Shown here: positions 48,922-60,909 of the stretch, piece by piece | Numbering within the stretch: the stretch's first letter is position 1 | Layout of the letters: each line of letters starts with the position of its first letter | From: Panorpa germanica | Lineage: Eukaryota > Arthropoda > Insecta > Mecoptera > Panorpidae | Length of the DNA: 64,000 nt | Assembly (NCBI GenBank): GCA_963678705.1 | Contig: OY783211.1 | Location: 16,878,603-16,942,602, forward strand | Direction of reading: 5' to 3' | Notes under the pieces: generated by a model | Seen by the model: only the letters and a program-made list of their open reading frames with translations | What the model was told of the DNA's origin: nothing | Databases searched by the model: none | Made by a program: the position numbers and the translations under genes

Positions 48922-49907
48922 GTAAGTATATAATATAATCTACATATATAATTAAATGTATCACGAGGTTTGATTTCATGCAGATTTTGTAAAGCTAATG
49001 GAAGATAATATTAGTTTTTATTTGTTTTGCTACAATTGATGTATCATGCATTGGACACACCTCCGATTCGATAGGTTCAGATTAACTGTAACCAGAATCC
49101 ATTAAAAATAACTTGAATGGAACCGTGAGGAAGAGGAAACGAGGGGGAGAGGGAGACAGCATCTTATACAGCGGTCAGATATAAAAATATCTCTCCTTTC
49201 CAAATTACACATTTTATATGCAAACTATGTTATTAATTGTTACTCTCTCATATATATATTAATTAATTAAATTATGTCATAATGTGAGTATCTTAAAAAC
49301 GTGCAAGAAGTGAAGCTGTCAATAACTGTAATTAAAAGTAAAACCTTCGAAGTTCAAATTTGCTCCACGAAACTAAAATAGTTTGTTTTTAAAAATAAAT
49401 AGTCATGCATAAACGACTCGCCAAATTGTATAATTATAAAATGATATTATAAACAATAATATTATCATAAATTTTAATATTTATTTAATAACATCATATA
49501 ATTCGCCGAAATATAGTCAAATTAAAGTTAATATCAATTAATTATAATCATTAATTGATAAATTAATCCCGTTTTAAAGTTATATAACCAGCACTGGACG
49601 AACATCGGTACCCTTGAATTTTTTTGGAATACAATTGGAGGATGTCAAACGCGTTATCTATCCGTGAAACGAAGTGATAAGAGCAGTGTGCACACAAAGA
49701 GTATAATAGCGTTATCTCCATCTTGATATACGTCCGATATCAATAATTAAACATTTATTTTTTATTATGTATTGGTTCTATATAACAATAAATAATTCAT
49801 TTAGTGCGGTGCGAAGTTTCTCAATAAATTCTATAAGCAGAAGTGAACTGGGTTTATGATGCATGGAATTTTTTGTAGGCTTTTAGGTCTCATGTAGGGC
49901 CTCTGGG
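48922..49907. other. AT-rich non-coding stretch
   Basis: A purine-rich patch at 49125-49160 occurs on the plus strand. No gene was seen. Confidence 0.45.
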
Positions 49908-50326
49908 CAGTGGCGTAGCAAGGTAACCAAGAGCCCTGGTGCAAAAAAAGAATCTGGGCCCATAACTAAACTGAACGCGCGATAACTAGAATGCGTACCT
50001 CTGCCTGAGAGAATTACGTAATAGACTTAGACCCTTGCCTGGTCCATGCTTCCCCCTCCCTCATGTTTAGTGATAAATTTGTACACAAGTGAGTATGAAA
50101 TACACTCTCAATAAAAAAAATTCATTCCTATTTAGAATTTTTGTTATTGTTTATGTTTTTGTTATAAAAGTTTTGTATGCATTGTCGGGAATAACTATTT
50201 ACTAAGAGTATTACTTCACTGTGAAACCGTTAAAATATAAATATAAGTCATAAAAGTTCGAGGGCCCCCTGAGCTTGGAGGCCCCGGTGCACTGCACCGA
50301 CTCGCCCATACCTAGCTACGCCAGTG
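49908..50326. mobile_element. hAT-type MITE with 8-bp target duplication
   Basis: It starts CAGTGGCGTAGCAAGG and ends CTAGCTACGCCAGTG (419 bp). The flanks CCTCTGGG (49900-49907) and CCTCTGAG (50327-50334) match at 7 of 8 positions. This is the duplication length of hAT transposons. The interior has GGGCCC and GGCCCCGGTGCACTGC near the ends and no open frame. Confidence 0.75.
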
Positions 50327-50334
50327 CCTCTGAG

Positions 50335-51682
50335 AGAACTCCGAAAATGCGCCTAATAAGAAATGGTTTGGAGAAAGTGAAAAGGCAAATATTTATGTAA
50401 AAGTAAAATCTGATATTATTTTAACCTAAAAATGTTATGTAAATGTTAAACTTTTTATGTTTTATAAACCTTAGGTACATTGCAGATAGCTCACTGTGAA
50501 ATTAATATACTTTTAGTGGTCCCTTTTTTTTTGACGTCCCCATTTTAGCGCCCGATTCGACGAGTTAATTCAAAATTCAAACTTTCAATAAAGTTGAAAC
50601 ATGAAACTACCCAATGAAAGTATTAAAGCTGTCTCATAGTCAAGTTAAAGATGAAAAGTATTAACACAAAAAGATACAGTATCTTTTCAAAACAATAATT
50701 TTTTTACAATCTTTATATTTCTGCCATAACTTAAGATTAAACACATTTTCTCGAATAATTCTGGGCCGATGATAATATTTAGATCTGAAATGTTTATTTT
50801 AATGTTATCGTACATCATTCGTGTAGTTAATGATAGCTTCTTACGTATTTCTTATCAATAAACATTCTTATCAAAATTTTATCACACAAATCATTAATAT
50901 AGATACATTTTAGGTTAGATTGGTATTACTAAAACACTGATTTGACATTTAAACTTTGCAGAAAAAGACGAAATATGATTGCTCGTTATCAGTGATTTTA
51001 TAACACAGCTTACGAACCAGCCTTACGAAGAGAATAATGTGATAAAAAGTACAATTATTTGGCAATTACTTCTTTATCTTTTATTAACGGGTTATTAAAA
51101 TCACCTGTTCGTTACCATCGACCTCATTATTGCAGCAAACCGATAAACTATATTCAAAATATTTATTTTTCACACATTGCAATCTCAACATAATTAAAAC
51201 AAATTTAAATTGGACTTATTTTGTTTTTTGGTTGTGTTTATTTATTTTTTTTTTTTTTTTGAAGACGAATTTTAAATTGTAATTGTAGTGACGTAATTAA
51301 ATAAAATAATAAGCACATAGACATAAGACAAAATTGTTGTATTGAGGTAAATACTTTGATAATTCAAGAGCTATGTGTTTCACTGTTAAAGGTGTATTAC
51401 ATCGGTCTCTAATAACGACTGAGTCTCTAGATAAACTTGTAAATTATTTGTTCGTAAAATAATAACAGTTTCTAACGCAAACGTAATTATTTTTTACCAA
51501 TTTATTTAATCGTCGGAATAAACATGTTTTTAGATTGCATTAATCATTGAAACGTAACACGAATTTAAAATAGCGTTGCCCTCATTTAAATTCATTCAAA
51601 TGTGGACGAGAACTGTACATTTAAAACGTGAGATTTTTATTAAATAATAATTGAACACTTCTTAAAATTCTGTAGTGAAATG
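50335..51682. other. AT-rich non-coding stretch
   Basis: A T-tract occurs at about 51241-51260. No gene or element was recognised. Confidence 0.45.
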
Positions 51683-51730
51683 CAGTGGCGGAGTAGTGTA
51701 CGGGTGCAGGACCTACGTCGCTTTAGCAAA
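51683..51730. mobile_element. Solo MITE end CAGTGGCGGAG
   Basis: It begins CAGTGGCGGAGTAGTG, then GGGTGCAGGACC, as in the other CAGTGGCG elements. The opposite end was not found, so the element is truncated. Confidence 0.35.
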
Positions 51731-52199
51731 GGTGAAATTTTGAGACTAAATTGTGTAATATGTAGTTAGGAATATATACGTACTTACATTCGTAGTATGA
51801 TGACTAATTTTTATATCTGTTTTATATAATATTGTTAATAACGAACATTCACTATTTCCTGACCCTTTCGTGTGCCCGAACTTCCTGCAGACCGGTACTA
51901 ATTACTCTAAAATATCTATTCCTTTTCACAGTGCAGCCTAAGCCTAAGAAATAATATCTTTTACAATGTAGGTACCTTCAGAAATACTCTTAGATCCACA
52001 TTAAATTAAATGTATAAAGATAATATTTCTTTCACTGATTTTTTTCCCAATGCGACTCTGTTAAAAGAAATCAAGGAATTAACTTTATAAATAAAACAAA
52101 CTTTTTTTTTCGAAACAGTTTTTTTTAATTGTAAATTTAATTTAAATTGGTTCAATTATTTCTTTATATAATTCGTCGATATTTATATAAAAGGTGAAA

Positions 52200-52335
52200 G
52201 CTGATGTATACCTATACCGCAAAGTATGCGCGGCTCTGCGCAGCCCAGCGCTGCACACCGCAAGCACCCAGATTGCGACAGAGTTCTGTTTTACCGACAC
52301 TATGCACTTTACCCCCACTACCAATCGTGTGAGAT
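52200..52335. other. GC-rich island
   Basis: It contains ATGCGCGGCTCTGCGCAGCC and CAGCGCTGCACACCGC. GC content is far above the flanks. It could be a promoter or a short repeat. The 66-codon minus frame across it has no family match that I know. Confidence 0.3.
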
Positions 52336-52883
52336 TACACAAAATCAGAACATTTTTTTGAGAGTTTTTTTTTTGTAATATATAAGATCTTTTTAAATAT
52401 TTTTATTAATTACTTATAATATTAATTAACATTCTTCTTGTTCTTTGTATTGTCTATTTTAGGCAGTATTTGTTGTGAAAGGTTTCATTATTCATTTCTT
52501 CAGTGTTTCTCAAAATGTATTTATATTTCTTAGTAATTTATAACATAAATATTTAAATACAGTGTTTACAGAGAAATAAAACATTTTATTAGACTAAAAT
52601 TGTAACTTGAGAATAAGAAATAATTCAAAATTCAATTGTGTGAATTATTATACAGGGTATACCAGTTCTTATTACATATGATACACATTTTATTTACACT
52701 AAACCCTTCTATAATGCGAGTTAATATAATGCGAATTCAAACAACGCGGTTGTACAATGTACATATATTTCAAATATTCTAATAACGCGATTCCGTGTAA
52801 TAATATTCTAAAATTGTAAATGAATTATTCCAACAAAACTATGGGCTTTATTTTGTAACTTTTTCTATGACGCCTTGTGTTGT

Positions 52884-53121
52884 CAAACGTTCCAAAATAA
52901 AGTTCTGCGAGGAGTAGTTAATGCACCGTGGTATAATTCGCAATGGCGGCATACATAGAGACCTGAAGATTAACACAGTCGGAGAAGAAATCAAATCTAT
53001 AGCAGTGAAGCACGAGTTGAGACTTCGTAACCATGAAAACATCGCCGGGACGCAAATGTTGCTTGATAGTAATGATGTTCGAAGACTTCGCAGGACTAAA
53101 CCCTCGGACCTAGTAACCTAA
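52884..53121 (+). pseudogene. Jockey-type LINE C-terminal fragment
   Basis: The first frame reads QTFQNKVLRGVVNAPWY, the post-RT motif (RFQNKVLRxIxNAPWYV) of Jockey-like elements. After a frameshift near 52940 the next frame reads NGGIHRDLKINTVGEEI, then KHELRLRNHENIAGTQ and RRLRRTKPSDLVT with a stop, which is the element's C-terminus. Two frames are needed, so it is dead. The end of the ORF is present, as in 5'-truncated insertions. Confidence 0.75.
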
Positions 53122-53689
53122 TCATGTAGAATTGTTCATTGAAGTAATCTCTACCACACCGTGTAATTATTGAAATGTAAGCTACTAGATAAGTATATCT
53201 ATACTTAGTTGTAGTATTATAGGAAATAATTAAAGCTTAATCTTAAGTTGAATGAATGTCACACTAGTGCAAGTCATGACGCATGACGTTAGAGAAAAAG
53301 TTACAAAATCAGTCCTTTTGTCGTCAGAAACTTTATATTAAATTCCCACTAAAATTATAAACTTGGTTTAAATAAGTAGATATAATTACACGTAGTTAGA
53401 TATTCTATAACATTTATAGTTTCTATTGATAACTGATAGTAATTTTAAATTACTGCATTTACTTTTTATGGTGGTAAAACTATAGTATTACACATTTTTC
53501 AAAATCTACTTAAGATACCATATAACCTTTTACTTGTTATGCAATTATAAGTAACAGTTCGGAAAGAAAATTATCTAAACCTTTTTAAATTAGTCATTGA
53601 AATTGTATAGGAAGGCCATTAAGGTATAATTTAAAAGATATTCGTTTTGCAATAAACAATTAAAATATAAAAAGTATTTACATGTTAAA
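53122..53689. other. AT-rich non-coding stretch
   Basis: No gene was seen. It lies between the LINE fragment and a mariner fragment. Confidence 0.45.
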
Positions 53690-53972
53690 ATTAAAAATAT
53701 GTAAAAATATGCAATGGCTTGACAAGGGTTATATGTTCTCGGTATTTGTTCTCCATTAAAAAGCAATGCTTTATCAAGACAAGAATTTAGTGTTCCATTG
53801 TTCTGAAAATTATATAAGTAGTGTCACTGAAACCACTGTATCTCTTAAACAAATACTCGGAATATCATGAAATTTTGACACATATCGTTTAAAGGTTGGA
53901 ACTGTCTAAAAATCAATTTGCCTATAGTAGCGCCATCTATATGTCAACTTACGAACTTATTGAGTGATATGT
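53690..53972 (-). mobile_element. Mariner 5' end with transposase start remnant, inverse
   Basis: On the minus strand the end reads CACTCAATAAGTTCGTAAG, then GATGGCGC and CAACCTTTAAACGATATGTG. A frame then starts MEH, meets a stop, and continues ILVLIKHCFLMENKYREH. This is the same mariner transposase N-terminus as at 9860. An in-frame stop early in the helix-turn-helix and the loss of everything downstream make it dead. Confidence 0.7.
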
Positions 53973-54822
53973 TAATGATATATTTAAAATTACTAAAAGA
54001 ATATTTTGAAATGAATGTATACTTATTCACGGTGATTGCTAACTGCGCTGGTTTTGGTATTACTTTGTTATTTTACTATAGCTTCAACCATCTTAGTAAT
54101 ATTAGACTATAACTTATTGAAAAGGTGGATTAGAAGATTCCGCAGTCTTGCAAATTAAATAAATAGAATAGAAAATGAATAGAATGATTTCAGTTTTGAG
54201 TCCCTGATTAAAAGTACATTTATTTCGACAGTTTATGAAATTTATTATCTATCCAATCTTGCATTACAATATATTCATTACGACCTTGCATTCCTAAACG
54301 ATTTCGTTTTATATCATGAACTAAAAGGTCTTAAGAAAAAGGTGAAAGTTGTTGAAATTTCAATCAAAACAATAACATTAAATATAACTTTTTTAAATTA
54401 TGAAATCAAACTTTGCAATGTTTATAATGTATTCGTAAGCATGCACTATGTAATTTGGAATCCCTCTTATCCAAGGTTATACGAGTATAAACGAACATTA
54501 ACGAAGGTAAAAGCAATTTGATTGAAATGCATTCATATTTAATTAAACTCATTAATTCAAATATTTCATTAAAATTAAAACATTTTATCTAAATCTAAAT
54601 AATGATATATTAATCAACAGTATTTTGCATAATGTGATTATAGGCCTATTACGGATAATAATCATTAAATTATATATTCCTAGAAAATTATGATTGTTTA
54701 TTCAGAAATTATTATCCAAATGCATAATTCATACAATTTCTTAATGTAAAAGAACTGTTAAAAATATTAATGTTTTTTTTTACTTCCATTCACCTGGTTA
54801 CAAATATAAATAAAATACTTAC
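53973..54822. other. AT-rich non-coding stretch
   Basis: No gene was recognised. It would be intronic if the exon at 54823-54918 is real. Confidence 0.4.
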
Positions 54823-54918
54823 AACTTTCATGAAATGCATACCAATGCCATGTGATGTCTGCCATTGAAGTCCAAGCTGACGTTTAGGAGCTAATTGTTC
54901 TTTGACCACCAAAGAAAT
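54823..54918 (-). CDS. Orphan internal exon, family unknown
   Basis: On the minus strand a 96-nt segment lies between acceptor ACGTTTACAG and donor GTAAGTAT, both strong. Only one frame is open. It has exactly 32 codons with phase 0 at both ends: ISLVVKEQLAPKRQLGLQW, then QTSHGIGMHFMKV. It is richer in G+C than its flanks. No partner exon was found nearby, so the gene would have long introns. I do not recognise the protein. A remnant of a mobile-element protein is the alternative. Confidence 0.45.
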
Positions 54919-55756
54919 CTGTAAACGTGTCCTTATTATATTTATTATTGTCACACAGATTGGATAAATTCTATTTTTTTTATAAACTTTGCTATGCCTC
55001 AGTCAAATGAAATGAATGGGAAAGTAAATAAAATACTGGAAAGAAATTAATTTAATTGTGTATTCTAATGAAACGTTGTGTCAAAATTTCAAGTGAATCA
55101 ATCGATTACTTTTAGAGTTCTGCGATCAGAAGTATATACCGGCTGAATTTATATATACGAGTATATAGATTTCACTTTCTAACTTTTTTAGTTAATAAAG
55201 AAAATCTATTATACTTTTATATCTAGAATTAGTATCTAGATACAAAATAAATTTTTGTGAATGAAGAACTGAATATTTCCAAGAATAATTTATAATCTGT
55301 CCATATCTGGCTGAAATAATCCATGACTTATTACCAAAATTTGGAGAAATAAGTAGCCTGTGTATTTTGTTAAATAATTGTTGTCTTCCAAGGAGCCAGT
55401 TTAAGAGATTTTCACAAAAGAGCTTGTGTACTTTAGCTATGCAAATTGTTCACGTTGTCTTAGTCTGTAATCTCTTTATTCTTTTGTCCAGAGTCTGTTA
55501 ACATTACAATTTTACTTGCATTTAATTCCTACATTTCCTTTCTGCTGCGCTAGACTTCAAACATAAAAATATACGGCTTTCTAACTAATTTGTAATGTTT
55601 CCTGTTGCATTATCCTTCACTTTTGTCCATGTTCCTCTTTTAATCGATGTTCGGCATAAATTTAATCTCTGTCTTCTCATTGAATTGATGTTCTTCTTCT
55701 CCAACTGCCCTTTTTTGTGGTTCCATTTCCATTCTAGTTATAGGTTAACATTTATT
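54919..55756. other. Non-coding stretch
   Basis: A pyrimidine-rich patch at 55500-55730 may be a decayed LINE tail on the minus strand. The evidence is weak. Confidence 0.35.
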
Positions 55757-55983
55757 ATAGTTTAAATTACGAGAGTTCGCCGGCGACTCAAGGTTAAAAC
55801 AGGTTGTGCCGTATAAATCTGCGATATATGAAAAAACAGTTTCTCACACATTTTTTTATAACGTATATTGTAACCAATAAGATAAAATTCACCATCGTAT
55901 CACCATTTAATCGGCTCTTATAATCTCTTTCAGGCATAAGTCAACGCCGAACTCTCGCAATTCGACTATATTAATCTCGCAAC
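55757..55983. mobile_element. MITE C, separate copy
   Basis: It has inverted ends GAGAGTTCGCCGGCGACT at the left and AGTCAACGCCGAACTCTCGC at the right, and shares the ATTTAATCGGCTCTTATAA-type interior with 27198-27412 and 28610-28745. There is no coding capacity. Confidence 0.6.
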
Positions 55984-57250
55984 TGTGATCTTGGATATCA
56001 GTGACTTAGAACTCTGGCACAGACAACACGGTGTACGGAGTACGATGTTTTCTACTTCCAGTATTCCACTATAACTCACGTTTTAAACATGAGCCAATTG
56101 GCTTTAGTATTACTAATGCCATTGGGTGCTTTCATATACTTGGTACGTACTCGTATTCATTTGCGTCCAGTATACCTATGTGTTCCAGCAACTATCCAAT
56201 CCAATATACTTGTACCTTTGTAATTTCAAACGACCTTGAGATATAACGTTACTTTTTTCTGCTTCAGGCATTTTATTTATATACTTATACTGTTAATTTA
56301 ATATGTCTTAGCATAGCTTAACAAATACATACATATATTTGTACGTACATACAAAAAACATAACACAAACATTCTCTTTGGTAATTCGTTGCATATATTT
56401 GACTATTTTGGCCACTAAATAAACGTAATGATATCAAGTATTAACAGAACGAAAACCAACTGTGGATATCTAATGAGGTTTTTTAATGAAATATTAAACT
56501 CCATTATTGGGTTAATATAAATAATTTTACTGTTAATTTTTTTATTTAATATATAACAGTAAAATCAATAAAAAAAACTGGTTGAATAATTTCTCACTTT
56601 AGTATTTTTTTTTTATTAATTCTAATTCAGCTTTTTGCACGGTTGAATATCAGGTACCATCATTTAAACTTCGCGAAAATTGTACTTTAATTTAAATCGA
56701 TTTATCACACATAGGCTCATAGGCTGAAGTGCAATAGTGTTACTAACGTCACAAAATAGGACACATCACCATATTGTTTACTGGGTAAAGTAATGTACAA
56801 ACCCATGTAAAACACAGCACGTATCGAAAAATCCCCTCAGATACATAACAGATTTGTGTCAATGCTTTCACACTCTTGGCCACTAAGAATTTATTATACA
56901 AAGTTCTAATGGCTCCTGTCCACGTGCAAATCGGGCAACGCCTGTTATTTCTAAATTAGTACATCAAATAGTTTAGTAAAACATTTGGTGGGAACTTTTA
57001 TACCTGGTTAGATTTCTGGAAGTCACGTGCATGCGTTTCTTTTAAGCTAAAGAATTTAAATACCATTTGAATACATAATTAACGAATCATCTTATCATTT
57101 ATACATCTCCTCCCAACTGTAAACAAAGAATTAGAATGTATAATTAAAATTGTAGGAGATAGAATTTGTTATTGTTAAAAGAAAACAAATATTTTTCATT
57201 TAGTACAATATTTACAATTATACACAAGATGGCACAGTGACGGACAGAAT
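55984..57250. other. AT-rich non-coding stretch
   Basis: No gene was recognised. Confidence 0.45.
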
Positions 57251-57841
57251 GGGCTTGTGTCCTATGTCTTAATTTCTACAAAAGTGTACTATATATTGAT
57301 AAAGTGGGTTACTAGAACCTCAAATGTCAAATTAATTTTTAATAACTCCTTATATTTCAAGAGATATTAACAATTAAAAAAGTCTTTAATTATTAAAGGG
57401 ATTCAACGTTGTACACATTCCTAATGCATGTGACCAACCTAACAGCTCATAAATCACTGCTATATGTATATATATCAAAATATCAAATATTATTTACAGC
57501 TATTCCAAGGAACAATAAAATATTATGTCTGCCGTAACAGGGTTAAATAAAATAAAAACTTATTATTCTTTGACTTGACTTGATTATTTCCACTACCAAC
57601 AGTTACAAAACATTACCACAGCACTGACCTACTCAACAAATAACTGACGTTAAAATGCATTTCACGTCAGTCAAATATGGCCGACCATTTCTAGCGCTAA
57701 AACTACAATTCAAACTTTTAATTGCTATATCTCCGTCAACTTTTAGATATTTAATAAAATAGACACACCAATACACATTTATTAACATCAATTTCAATCA
57801 ACAATTGAAAAATCGACCACTAAAAATGAGGACACAAGCCC
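57251..57841. mobile_element. MITE family A, copy 2
   Basis: It starts GGGCTTGTGTCCTATGTC and ends ATGAGGACACAAGCCC, near-perfect termini of about 13 bp. Both outer parts are close to the copy at 24885-25382 in the same orientation, while about 250 bp in the middle differs. Confidence 0.7.
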
Positions 57842-58883
57842 TTTTTGATCGATTTAAGACGGCTGAATCTTCTGGTTCGGTTTCCGGGTGATCAAAGTTA
57901 AATTGGCTGTGTTTATATAATCTTAAAACTTATTACGCAGCGGGTATTTGTATTAGATCCTCTTTGTGTTGCATTCGTAACAGCTGACAGATCGATTTGT
58001 GCAGGTCTACCTGTCAGTGAGTTTTCGTCAAGATCTTTTACATCTAACAATAAGAAATCTTTTTATTACTTCTTTTATTTTTTAGATAATAGAGGTCAGT
58101 AAACACTTTCTATCAAATTCAGACTTATTTAAAAATCAATAAAGAAAATATCTTTTTAAAAATGCAGTAGTATTTGTAACGGATCTATGAAACCTTGTCA
58201 GTAGATATTTATGACGTAATCAAATTTTTATATAACAATTTTGTATAGCTAATATTTACTTGTATTGTAAACGTGTACCGTATTATCGTATCAATACCCA
58301 TAACGAACACACATGTAAATGTAAACATACGTTAAATAATACACACACATGGATTAAAATTGTTAGTTGAGCGAAGGAAAGGGAAACCGTCCTAAGAGTG
58401 ACTCGTATATCGGCTACCTTTTTAAAAGAGATATCTGTAATTTTGTATCTACAATATAAAGAAACGAACCTCATTCAGTTGCAATTCCTCCGCTTTGTTT
58501 CTAGTCACTAAATATGGTCGTTATAGCTTCATCCAATTTGAATTTGGGGACTCCACAATTACAATTTCGATAGTCTTACTACTTGACTTTTGAGTGATGA
58601 CCTTTTCATTAAATGTAAAGTGCATCTTTCCTAAATTTGTTTGCCTATTACACTGATACCTACCATTTAAAATCTTCTTCCGTTTTAATTAAAAATTGAG
58701 CTAACACCTTACCAAACTAAGGCTTTAGACAATAGGAAATTTGTTTATTTAAAAACACCAACACTGATTATTAACACTCTATTGTCCAATCCATTTTTAT
58801 CCATCGACAAATCTTACAATTTTCAATTACGGTCGAAAGGAATGACGCATTACTTATTAGAACATGGAGGGAAAGAAAAGAAA
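57842..58883. other. Non-coding stretch
   Basis: A minus-strand stretch near 58465-58507 reads VTRNKAEELQLNE between weak splice-like sites and is not supported. Nothing else was seen. Confidence 0.4.
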
Positions 58884-59020
58884 ATGATCACGAGGTTTAG
58901 ACTAGGGAATAATGAAAGGGGAAGTAGATATTGGTGAGCAGAGACCGAGAAATTAAGTAGGATGTGTTATAAGAAAGAAGAAACATTAGAGCACATTAAG
59001 TAGACCTGATGGAGATCTAA
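58884..59020 (+). pseudogene. LINE C-terminal tail remnant
   Basis: It reads MITRFRLGNNERGSRYW, a stop, then AETEKLSRMCYKKEETLEHI and further stops. This is the clearest copy of the RFRLGNxxRGxRYW...CxxC/Y..EETxEH tail in the window. Stops make it dead. Confidence 0.65.
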
Positions 59021-60770
59021 CAGAGGAAGAACGAAGGAATAAAATGTATGAAGGAAGTTAGTTTTGAACTTTGTTCAGTTAGAAATGAAAAGTGAAATAT
59101 TTGGAAGGTCGTAGAAAAATATATAATAAATATATTCAATGCAAAAATACAATACAAATTATATTTTCCAATGTGTATCTAATAAGTGTAAGAACTTCGT
59201 AAATGGCTTCGAAATTAGAGTACACCACTGCCTAATATAATTATATCAAACAATAAATAATATTACAATAACTGAGAAACCGTAGTAAAGTATTGGAGCA
59301 CTACTGTCTTTACAATTCCGACATGTAATTTAGTATTTTACATTCCAAACATAAAAACCAATAATATGCTTCTTACTATGTGAATTTTCAAAGAAGGTTA
59401 ATTTGTTTTGACTGAAATGACTCTCCTTTAAGCATCTTTATAATTAAATCAGCAGTAACTGTGTCAGCGAAGGTATTAACCTTTTTAACCTTAACTAATT
59501 ATAGTATAATATAAAATCAATAATGCTCAAATGCAATTAAAAGTGTATTTAAAAAGTTAATAATGAATTGTTATACATGTTTGTATGTATGTATTTAATA
59601 ACTTATTAGTAGCATCATGTAAAACCAGATACACTTTACCTGGACCTTTCACATTACGCCACTCGACGCGCTTCTCTCATAGCCGCGCCACTTGCAATAA
59701 ATATAACGAATGAGAGAAAGCTTTCACGTTAACTTTTATTTAAAAGTGGCTGATTGTGAATTTACTTTACAACGTGTTTGAACGTGAACATCGACCATTA
59801 ATTTAAAGCAACAATAAATTTACAGAATAGCACAGTTTTATTTTAAATGATGGAATTCTAGTATACTCGTACAGTATATAAACTTTCTTTCTAAGAATAA
59901 GATAATTTCCTTTTACTGTTCTACTGTTGGTTCCGATTCAATTGCCAATTGTATCTACGCTATTTTAATTGTTATTGTTTGTATTGTTATTGAAATGAAA
60001 ATGAGTTTAATTTCTATAAACACGGTAGTCCTAGTAAGTAAACTACTTGCTACAAAGGCAATTTGAGTGGCCTTAGCTTCTTTCTTCATCAAAGAAATAC
60101 AGTTTGGTCAACATTTGGGGGCACGGGGGCGATTTTGGTCAAGGGTAAAAATAGGGCTAGAAAGTTGAAATTTTATATATAGGCTAACTTTGGTACCTAA
60201 TTTACAGGTCGAAAAAAAATCCCAAATTTTCAAAGAAAGAAAATAATGACCAAATTGAAAAATTATTTGTTGTTATATGTAAAATAAATACGGAACGAGT
60301 TTAATATTTCAATTTAAAAATGGAATTAAAATTTGAAATGAAATTCAATGCACACACAAAAAAAAGTAGTCGCTTGCGACGGGGGTAAACTCTAGTTTAA
60401 AATAAAAACTTAGAATAATGAATTTAGAATAAAATATAATTCAGTTTAGAATAATTCTGAGTTTAAAAATGGAATGGAACAGGATTATGCAAAGAAAAAT
60501 GAAATTAGATATTGATGATACACCTCTGCACTATTATTGATATAATTGATAGTAAAATGGATAGCTGGAAAGTTCATTTGACATGGAAATCGATAATTTT
60601 GTATTTATGACAGATTAACTCTCTAATAGAAATATATAGATCGAATGAAATCGTATTCAAATTAAAATTTCTAATTAAATGATTTCTTAATAAGATCTAT
60701 TTACATAATTAATCAAATTTAATCTAATCCATCATATTCTACTTGTTTAAATATGTATACATACTTATAT
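59021..60770. other. AT-rich non-coding stretch
   Basis: Small GC-richer patches lie at 59655-59695 and 60115-60140. No gene was recognised. Confidence 0.45.
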
Positions 60771-60909
60771 CCATGGGCGTCCGCATGAAATTTGTCAAAA
60801 GGTGGAAAGAAATCATAGTGTCCCGTGTATTTATCACAATTTCCTTCTTATCTAGTATAACTTTCATGGAGTTAGTGCCCTACTTGGCTCTATCTGCGGA
60901 CGCCCATGG
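60771..60909. mobile_element. Short element with 14-bp perfect terminal inverted repeats
   Basis: It starts CCATGGGCGTCCGC and ends GCGGACGCCCATGG (139 bp). The 86-codon frame that spans it starts outside and is not a gene. A related single end occurs at 12821. Confidence 0.7.

Noticed and set aside
58465..58507. Short minus-strand stretch VTRNKAEELQLNE
   Set aside because: Very short, with a weak GTTCGT donor and no homologue known to me.
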